Translations under genes and position numbers: made by a program
Notes under the pieces: model-generated
Database searches by the model: none
Seen by the model: only the letters and a program-made list of their open reading frames with translations
Told to the model about the DNA's origin: nothing
Shown here: positions 59,005-64,000 of the stretch, piece after piece
Numbering within the stretch: position 1 is the stretch's first letter
Layout: each line of letters starts with the position of its first letter
Source: Scleromatobacter humisilvae
GTDB lineage: Bacteria; Pseudomonadota; Gammaproteobacteria; Burkholderiales; Burkholderiaceae_C
Assembly: GCF_023231945.1 (NCBI RefSeq)
Contig: NZ_JAJLJH010000012.1
Span: forward strand, 1 to 64,000
DNA: 64,000 nt
Direction of reading: 5' to 3'

Positions 59005-59892
59005 ATGCTGCAGCATCCCAACATCGATCCCGTCGCCATCCCGCTCGGGCACTGGCACCTGTTCGGCCACGACTACGCCCCGGCGATCCACTGGTACGGC
59101 CTGACCTACATGGTCGCCTTCGGCCTGTTCGTGTGGCTGGCGGGCAAGCGCGCGCAATACCCGTGGTTCGCGCGCGAGGGCTGGATGCGGCGCGACGTCG
59201 AGGACCTGCTGTTCTACGGCGTGCTGGGCGTCGTGCTCGGCGGACGCCTGGGCTACGTGATCTTCTACAAGCCGCTCTACTACGCCGAGCACCTGAACGA
59301 GATCTTCGCCGTCTGGAACGGCGGCATGTCGTTCCACGGCGGCATGCTGGGCGTGCTGGTCGCGATGGCGTTCTTCGCGTGGCAGCGCAGGCGCCCGTTC
59401 CTGCAGGTGACCGACCTGATCGCGCCGTGCGTGCCGCTGGGCCTGGCGAGCGGGCGCATCGGCAACTTCATCAACGGCGAGCTGTGGGGCCGCTTCGCCG
59501 ACCCGTCGCTGCCGTGGGGCATGGTGTTCCCGGAGTCGGGCTCCAAGCTGCCGCGCCATCCGTCGCAGATCTACCAGTTCCTGGGCGAGGGCATCTGCCT
59601 GTTCCTGATCCTGTGGATCTTCGGCAAGAAGGAGCGCGGCCGCGGCCAGGTGTCCGGCCTGTTCCTGATCGGCTACGGCTTCTTCCGCTTCGTCGCCGAG
59701 TTCTTCCGCGCGCCCGACGATTTCATCGGCGACAAGACGACCCTCGTCGGCGACCCGACCACCCACCTGCTGTGGTTTGGCTGGAGCGAAGGCCAGTGGC
59801 TGTGCGTGCCGATGATCCTCGCCGGCGTGCTGATGTTCTGGTGGGGGTCGCGCCAGCCGCGCGGCGGCGACGTCGCGCCGACGGCGGCCTGA
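59005..59892 (+). CDS. lgt: Prolipoprotein diacylglyceryl transferase
   Basis: A 295-residue integral membrane enzyme with seven helices that adds diacylglycerol to the lipobox Cys of prolipoproteins. The Lgt signature [14 protein letters not shown] is present, with [10 protein letters not shown] earlier and [13 protein letters not shown] later. AAGGAG lies about ten bases before ATG. The family is essential for lipoprotein maturation, so it serves the lipoproteins seen elsewhere in the window. Confidence 0.95.
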   Translation: MLQHPNIDPVAIPLGHWHLFGHDYAPAIHWYGLTYMVAFGLFVWLAGKRAQYPWFAREGWMRRDVEDLLFYGVLGVVLGGRLGYVIFYKPLYYAEHLNEIFAVWNGGMSFHGGMLGVLVAMAFFAWQRRRPFLQVTDLIAPCVPLGLASGRIGNFINGELWGRFADPSLPWGMVFPESGSKLPRHPSQIYQFLGEGICLFLILWIFGKKERGRGQVSGLFLIGYGFFRFVAEFFRAPDDFIGDKTTLVGDPTTHLLWFGWSEGQWLCVPMILAGVLMFWWGSRQPRGGDVAPTAA

Positions 59893-59988
59893 GCTCGCCT
59901 CGCGCAAATTCCGGCATTCCCGCGCCGGATTCCGCGCGCGCCCGGCCTGCCCGCGGCGCGCGCCCGAACTCCTGACAGAATCGACGCC

Positions 59989-60711
59989 ATGCGCCAGATC
60001 TTCCTCGACACCGAAACCACCGGCCTGAGCCCCGACACCGGCGACCGCATGGTCGAGATCGGCTGCGTCGAGATGGACAACCGCCGCCTCACCGGCCGCC
60101 ACCTGCACTTCTATCTCAACCCCGAGCGCAAGAACGGCGAGGGCGCGGTCGCCGTCCACGGGCTGACCGACGAATTCCTGTCCGACAAGCCGCTGTTCGC
60201 GCACGTCGTCGACGAGGTGCTCGAGTTCATCGGCGGCGCCGAGATCATCATCCACAACGCGAGCTTCGACGTCGGCTTCCTCAACGAGGAGCTGCGCCGC
60301 TGCAACCGCCCGAAGTTCAGCACCCACGTCGCGGCCATCACCGACACGCTGGCGATGGCGCGCGACCAGTTCCCCGGCAAGTCCAACTCGCTCGACGCGC
60401 TGTGCAAGCGCCTCGAGGTCGACAACACCAACCGCACGCTGCACGGCGCGCTGATCGACGCCAACCTGCTCGCCGAGGTCTACATCCGCCTCACGCGCGG
60501 CCAGGATTCGCTGGTCATGGACATGACCGAGGAGCGCGGCGGCGGCGCGGGCGACGTCGGCGGCCCGGTCGATCTCAGCGTCTTCGTGCTGCCCGTGCTC
60601 GCCGCCACCGAGACGGAGCTGGCCGACCACGAGCGCGTGTTGGGCGAGATCGACAAGGCGAGCGGCGGAAAGACGATCTGGCGTGCACAACAGCAAGAAG
60701 CTGTGGCATAA
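59989..60711 (+). CDS. dnaQ: DNA polymerase III epsilon subunit
   Basis: A 240-residue 3'-5' exonuclease subunit that proofreads for DNA polymerase III. ExoI is FLDTETTGLSP, ExoII IIHNASFDVGFL and ExoIII LHGALIDANLLAEVY, all in order. The C-terminal tail is the polymerase-binding part. It is followed directly by a tRNA gene, whose -10 box overlaps the dnaQ stop. rnhA, often adjacent, is not here. Confidence 0.95.
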   Translation: MRQIFLDTETTGLSPDTGDRMVEIGCVEMDNRRLTGRHLHFYLNPERKNGEGAVAVHGLTDEFLSDKPLFAHVVDEVLEFIGGAEIIIHNASFDVGFLNEELRRCNRPKFSTHVAAITDTLAMARDQFPGKSNSLDALCKRLEVDNTNRTLHGALIDANLLAEVYIRLTRGQDSLVMDMTEERGGGAGDVGGPVDLSVFVLPVLAATETELADHERVLGEIDKASGGKTIWRAQQQEAVA

Positions 60712-60712
60712 T
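60684..60712 (+). promoter_or_regulatory. Candidate promoter of tRNA-Val
   Basis: TGCACA, 17 bases, CATAAT ends across the dnaQ stop codon. The predicted start site lies near 60719, at the edge of the palindrome that follows. Confidence 0.5.
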
Positions 60713-60719
60713 CCAAGGC

Positions 60720-60737
60720 TGTCCTGATGTCAGGACA
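60720..60737. promoter_or_regulatory. Perfect dyad between dnaQ and tRNA-Val
   Basis: TGTCCTGA-tg-TCAGGACA is a perfect 8-bp inverted repeat with a two-base centre, eleven bases before the tRNA. It may be an operator, a dnaQ terminator hairpin (no T-run) or a processing signal. Confidence 0.5.
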
Positions 60738-60747
60738 ACAAGTTATC

Positions 60748-60822
60748 GGGTGGTTAGCTCAGCGGTAGAGCATTGCCTTCACACGGCAAGGGTCACAGGT
60801 TCAATCCCTGTACCACCCACCA
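60748..60822 (+). tRNA. tRNA-Val (CAC anticodon)
   Basis: A complete 75-base tRNA with encoded CCA. Acceptor GGGTGGT pairs with ACCACCC. The D stem is GCTC/GAGC and the anticodon stem TTGCC/GGCAA encloses TTCACAC, giving anticodon CAC, which reads GTG valine. T stem ACAGG/CCTGT encloses TTCAATC. A terminator follows. Confidence 0.97.
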
Positions 60823-60839
60823 GCAAAACGCTGATGAAC

Positions 60840-60872
60840 AAAGGGCCTGGCGGCAACGCCCGGCCCTTTTTT
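60840..60872 (+). terminator. Terminator after tRNA-Val
   Basis: AAAGGGCC and GGCCCTTT arms enclose an inner GGCG-gcaa-CGCC type hairpin and end in a run of six T. Confidence 0.9.
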
Positions 60873-60932
60873 CATGCCAGGTGGATGGCGACACCCGCCT
60901 CGTCGGCGGGCGGGATCGCGACTTCTCCGACG

Positions 60933-61061
60933 TCAGCGAAGCAGCAGCGACACGCCGCTGGCGATTCCCGTGAGGACCAGCCCGATCACGCTGGCGGGCA
61001 GCACGAACAGCGCACATCCGAATTCCTCGTGGTGCGCTTCGATGTAGGACCAGATCTTCAT
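60933..61061 (-). CDS. 42-residue membrane protein
   Basis: ATG 61061 has GGAG about eight bases upstream. The product starts MKIWSYIEAHHEEFG, a polar start with two His and two Glu, then one hydrophobic helix of about 25 residues (ALFVLPASVIGLVLTGIASG) and ends VSLLLR. Single-pass small membrane protein, function unknown. It lies alone between the tRNA terminator and the regulator remnant. Call rests on binding site plus clean helix. Confidence 0.55.
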   Translation of the reverse strand: MKIWSYIEAHHEEFGCALFVLPASVIGLVLTGIASGVSLLLR

Positions 61062-61229
61062 GATGAATCTCCAGGTGGCGCTCGCGCCGACGCCGGCGCG
61101 AGCCGATGATTCAATGTAGGCAGCGCGCGCGGCCGCATCAACGGGGCGGCGTGCAAATCAGTGTTCGAGAAACAGCAAGAGTCCGGCGCCCGCCAGGGCG
61201 GGCTGGCGCAGGATCACGGCGGCGAACCA

Positions 61230-61575
61230 TCAGGCCAGCGCGCCGTCGGCCCCGCAACGGGCGTGCACGGCGCGCTTGCGCGACTGCGGCGCCTCGCCGA
61301 ACGTGCGCAGGGACGCGCGCCGCATGCGCCCGGGGTTGGCGAAGCCCGTCTTGCGGGCGATTCGCTCGATCGGGCGTTCGTCCGCCTCCACGCGCAGCCG
61401 CTCGACCGCGCGCGCGGTCGACTCGCCGGGGTGCTGTCGGAACTCGCGGCTGAAGTGGCGCGCGCTCATGGGGGCGGTGCCGGCCGGCACGTCCGCCGAC
61501 AGGTCGCGGTCGAGAGGGTTCCTGGCGTAGGTGAGGGCGACCTGGATGCGACTGGACTGCGCCTCGAGCGCCTGT
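61230..61575 (-). pseudogene. Decayed GlxA/AraC-family regulator (C-terminal HTH only)
   Basis: The frame ending at 61230 carries the double helix-turn-helix of a GlxA-type AraC regulator: SSRIQVALTYAR, MSARHFSREFRQHPGES, AVERLRVEA, IERIARKTGFANPGRMRRA and FGEAPQ. The N-terminal DJ-1/PfpI-like domain is absent, the link between the two HTHs is shortened after RVEA, and upstream sequence has no matching frame or start. It therefore looks like a 3' remnant. It is divergent from the thiolase gene that it may once have controlled. Confidence 0.65.
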
Positions 61576-61699
61576 CGTCGGCGGTCGGATCCAGCGCGAC
61601 CGTCTGGATGCTGGCGCCGACCGAGCGCGACGTGCCGCCAAATCCGACTTGCGCCGAAGGGGATGTTCGCCGAGGCGGCGGCGTTGCGGCGCTTATTGG

Positions 61700-61713
61700 A
61701 TGATGGTCATCAT
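61700..61713. promoter_or_regulatory. Inverted repeat upstream of the thiolase gene
   Basis: ATGATG-gt-CATCAT, flanked by TTGG and ACCAA, lies 19 bases before the thiolase start, close to the expected -10 to +1 region. It has the size of a TetR- or GntR-type operator. Confidence 0.45.
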
Positions 61714-61731
61714 ACCAACCTGGAGTTCGCC

Positions 61732-62865
61732 ATGAAGGCCGTCATCGCCGCCTACGCCCGTTCCCCGTTCCACTTCTCGCGCAAGGGCGCGCTCGCGGGC
61801 GTCCGGCCCGACACCCTGGCGGCCCAGGTCGTCGCCGGCCTGCTCCGGCGCACCGACCTCGACCCCGCGCTGCTCGAGGACGTCATCATGGGCTGCGCCT
61901 ATCCCGAGGGCGCGCAGGGCAACAACCTCGCGCGCATCGTCGGGTTGCTCGCCGGCCTGCCGCAGGCCGTCGGCGGGATGACGATCAACCGCTTCTGCGG
62001 CTCGTCGATGCAGGCCGTGCACATCGCCGCCGCGCAGATCGAGGCTGGCATAGGCGACGCGTTCCTGTGCGCCGGCGTCGAGTCGATGACGATGGTGCCG
62101 CAAGGCGGCTTGAGCTTCTCGCCGAACCCGCAGTTGCAGGCCACGACCGACGCCTACATCTCGATGGGCGAGACCGCCGAGAACGTCGCGCAGCGCTGGA
62201 ACGTCAGCCGCGCCGACCAGGAGGCGCTTGCCGTGGACTCGCACCGCAAGGCCGCCGAGGCGCGCGCGCAGGGCCGGCTGCGCGACGAGATCGTGCCCAT
62301 CGTGACCGACGACGGCAGCGTGGTCTCCGAGGATGGCTGCATCCGGCCGACCACCTCGCTCGAGGCGCTCGCCGCGCTGCGCCCGGCGTTCCGGCCGGAC
62401 GGCGTCGTGACCGCGGGCACGTCCTCGCCGCTGACCGACGGCGCCGCGGCGGTGCTGGTCACCAGCGATGCCTTCGCGCAGGCGCACGGCCTGCAGCCGC
62501 TGGCGCGCATCCGCTCGTTCGCCACGGTCGGGGTCGATCCGGCGATCATGGGCATCGGGCCGATCCCGGCCACGCGCAAGGCGCTCGCGCGCGCGGGCCT
62601 GGCGGTCGGCGATCTGGACGTGGTGGAGATCAACGAGGCCTTCGGATCACAGGCGCTGGCCTGCATCCGGGAGCTCGGGCTCGACATGTCGACCGTCAAC
62701 CTCGACGGCGGCGGCATGGCCATCGGCCACCCGCTCGGCGCCACCGGCGCGCGCATCACCGGCAAGGCGGCCGCGCTGCTCGTGCGCGAGAAGGGACGCT
62801 ACGCGCTCAGCACGCAGTGCATCGGCGGCGGGCAGGGCATCGCGACCGTCCTCGAACGGCTGTAG
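61732..62865 (+). CDS. Thiolase (acetyl-CoA C-acyltransferase)
   Basis: A 377-residue type II thiolase. The nucleophile Cys89 lies in NRFCGSSMQ, the His in GHPLGATGAR and the second Cys in TQCIGGGQG near the end. It either cleaves 3-ketoacyl-CoA in fatty-acid breakdown or condenses acetyl-CoA. It is somewhat short for the family. GGAG lies six bases before ATG 61732. No other beta-oxidation gene adjoins; a degenerate regulator and an inverted repeat lie upstream. Confidence 0.92.
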   Translation: MKAVIAAYARSPFHFSRKGALAGVRPDTLAAQVVAGLLRRTDLDPALLEDVIMGCAYPEGAQGNNLARIVGLLAGLPQAVGGMTINRFCGSSMQAVHIAAAQIEAGIGDAFLCAGVESMTMVPQGGLSFSPNPQLQATTDAYISMGETAENVAQRWNVSRADQEALAVDSHRKAAEARAQGRLRDEIVPIVTDDGSVVSEDGCIRPTTSLEALAALRPAFRPDGVVTAGTSSPLTDGAAAVLVTSDAFAQAHGLQPLARIRSFATVGVDPAIMGIGPIPATRKALARAGLAVGDLDVVEINEAFGSQALACIRELGLDMSTVNLDGGGMAIGHPLGATGARITGKAAALLVREKGRYALSTQCIGGGQGIATVLERL

Positions 62866-62916
62866 CCCGCCCGCCGTCGGCGTCCGCCCGGCCGCAGCCG
62901 GGCAGCCGCGGCAAGC

Positions 62917-63114
62917 TCAGTTGCCGCCCTTCTTGTCCGGCATCGTTTCCGGATTCGTGGCCGACGCGGCGGGGTGGCGCGCCTTGGCGGCCTTGAGCTT
63001 CTGGGACAGCTTGTGCTTGGCGGGTGCCGAGGCGCCGTCGGCGGCGGATGCCTGGGCGAACGCGGCGCCCGAGACGAGCGCCAGGGATGCCACGAGGGCG
63101 ATGGACTTGATCAT
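62917..63114 (-). CDS. Small exported Ala/Lys-rich protein
   Basis: A 65-residue protein with a signal peptide (cleavage after AAFA, near residue 20). The mature part is rich in Ala, Lys and Ser, with KHKLSQKLKAAKARHPAA and a Lys/Gly end. AAAGGAAT precedes ATG 63114. Family unknown. The 268 bases upstream show no other recognised feature. Confidence 0.7.
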   Translation of the reverse strand: MIKSIALVASLALVSGAAFAQASAADGASAPAKHKLSQKLKAAKARHPAASATNPETMPDKKGGN

Positions 63115-63382
63115 GTGGATTCCTTTTCGAGAGCGGATACGAGTTGGATGGTGCGGGCGTCCATTCGCCCGGCGCGCTCGAGCATAGGCGCTTCGGGCGG
63201 CCAAATGAAGTCGGTGCCCTGCTGGACGAACGGTAGTGTGCCTATCGCGCAACGCTCAGCGCTGGCTTCCCCCGTGGATTCAGGCCGAGGCAGGTCGCCA
63301 TCGGGTGGGTCGCCGACGCAGAGAACTGGAAAAAGCCCCGCGGTTCCTGCGAACGGCGGGGCTTGGCGGCGGGGCCCGGGCG

Positions 63383-63751
63383 TCAGGCCGCGACGGTGGC
63401 GTCCTGGTCGACGTCGCCGGCGGTGGCGGGATCGACCGATGCGGCGTCGGCGTTCGACGGGCTGGCCGCGCCGCCGTCGCCATCCGACTCGGAGGCCTTC
63501 GCCAGCGAGTCCGGCGCGTTCGCGCCCAGTTGGTCCAGCGTCAGGCCGTTGGACATCCTGCCGGATGCATCGTAGGTCGACGAGCCGGGTGGCGTGCCCT
63601 TGCCCAACGTCACGACAACGTCGGGGCCGGCGGCGACCAGGCTGCTGCCAGGCGCGGCGTCGCCAGGGTCGCTGCTGGAGGAACGCAGTTGGCGGTCGAA
63701 GGCGGCGGCCGCGGCGTACGGGTCGCTCGCGCCGGCCGGTGAAATCATCAT
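63383..63751 (-). CDS. Orphan protein with acidic C-terminus
   Basis: A 122-residue protein starting MMISPAGASDPYAAAAAFDR, with CAGGAG upstream of ATG 63751. There is no signal peptide or membrane helix. The C-terminal 45 residues are rich in Ala, Asp and Ser (SESDGDGGAASPSNADAAS) and look disordered. Family unknown. No partner gene adjoins. Confidence 0.6.
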   Translation of the reverse strand: MMISPAGASDPYAAAAAFDRQLRSSSSDPGDAAPGSSLVAAGPDVVVTLGKGTPPGSSTYDASGRMSNGLTLDQLGANAPDSLAKASESDGDGGAASPSNADAASVDPATAGDVDQDATVAA

Positions 63752-63971
63752 GGGCAACTCCTGGAGACAGAGGGTTGTCGTTGATCGACCGCTGCGGCCC
63801 GGACCTTGAAGGCCCAACGCCTCGCGAAGCTGAAGCGTTCTTGAATCCGCGCCCTTGAGCTCATCCATGTGTGCAGATGTCACGCCGCGTGCATCAACTC
63901 GTTACAGCCGCGCAGGGAGCTGACGATAACGGCTCATCGCGGTTCTGCCGCCCCCACCAGCCGTCGCCACC

Positions 63972-64000
63972 ATGAACAAGCAACTGACTTCTTCGTCCGC
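63972..64000 (+). CDS. Possible start of a gene cut by the window end
   Basis: ATG at 63972 opens a frame (M-N-K-Q-L-T-S-S-S) that runs out of the window. No ribosome binding site is visible, so this is only a possible partial gene. Confidence 0.3.

Noticed and set aside
61138-61641. A 167-residue protein on the minus strand near the thiolase
   Set aside because: It is an out-of-frame reading of the regulator remnant, with Arg/Pro-rich content and no recognisable domain.

Overview
The window is very GC-rich and gene-dense DNA from a bacterial chromosome. Gene order and protein families point to a betaproteobacterium of the order Burkholderiales, probably the Rubrivivax/Leptothrix/Roseateles side (inference, not tested). 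The markers are pyrG-eno-ftsB, suhB/trmJ/cysE, yjgA divergent from pmbA, rpsU-yqeY, zapA followed by a 6S RNA, ilvD divergent from a LysR gene followed by lgt, and a PEP-CTERM protein. Most of it looks like stable core chromosome. The only mobile DNA seen is the 3' end of an IS481-type transposase at the left edge.

Layout. 1-5 kb: transposase end, then a minus-strand run pyrG, eno, ftsB, pnuC and a NadR-like kinase (nucleotide, glycolytic, division and NAD-salvage functions). 5-12 kb: a structured palindromic repeat, a chloroperoxidase-type hydrolase, a JmjC/cupin protein, an Anbu proteasome-like protease coupled to an alpha/beta hydrolase, and mutS. 12-23 kb: yjbQ and suhB; trmJ, an OafA-type acyltransferase and cysE; a VOC protein; a LysM-FecR protein; mogA and yjgA; pmbA; a CPA1 antiporter. 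23-26 kb: an acidic orphan protein, then three Gly/His/Tyr-rich envelope proteins separated by back-to-back terminators. 25-29 kb: a TIGR01244 protein, yqeY, rpsU, a flavoprotein, an EVE protein, 6S RNA, zapA and a zapB-like gene.

29.4-33.3 kb: a cobalamin riboswitch followed by btuB, btuC and btuD, with no btuF. 33-40 kb: a membrane protein, mltB, then moxR-DUF58-tgpA. 39.6-42.6 kb: a histone-deacetylase-like hydrolase, a PEP-CTERM protein preceded by a strong sigma-54 type promoter, and secreted or proline-rich proteins. 42.6-44.9 kb: an ECF42-type sigma factor with two DGPF (YciI-like) proteins and a matching promoter motif. 44.9-54 kb: VOC protein, MscS channel, class I fumarase, a membrane protein with two zinc ribbons, a YqhA protein, acs and small proteins. 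54-60.7 kb: a DUF2251 protein, a Cys-rich secreted protein, a methyltransferase-like membrane protein, ilvD, lysR, lgt, dnaQ. 60.7-64 kb: tRNA-Val(CAC), a 42-residue membrane protein, a decayed GlxA/AraC regulator, a thiolase and two small orphan genes.

Four genes are easy to miss because they are short or use non-ATG starts: the 56-residue lipoprotein at 23599-23769, the 42-residue protein at 60933-61061, and trmJ and the flavoprotein, which appear to start with TTG. No CRISPR array, rRNA, prophage or intact insertion sequence was found. The most interesting candidates are the ECF42/DGPF module with its promoter, the sigma-54/PEP-CTERM pairing, the Anbu-hydrolase couple without the usual Anbu partners, the envelope-protein cluster with a 20-bp perfect palindrome, and the double zinc-ribbon membrane protein.
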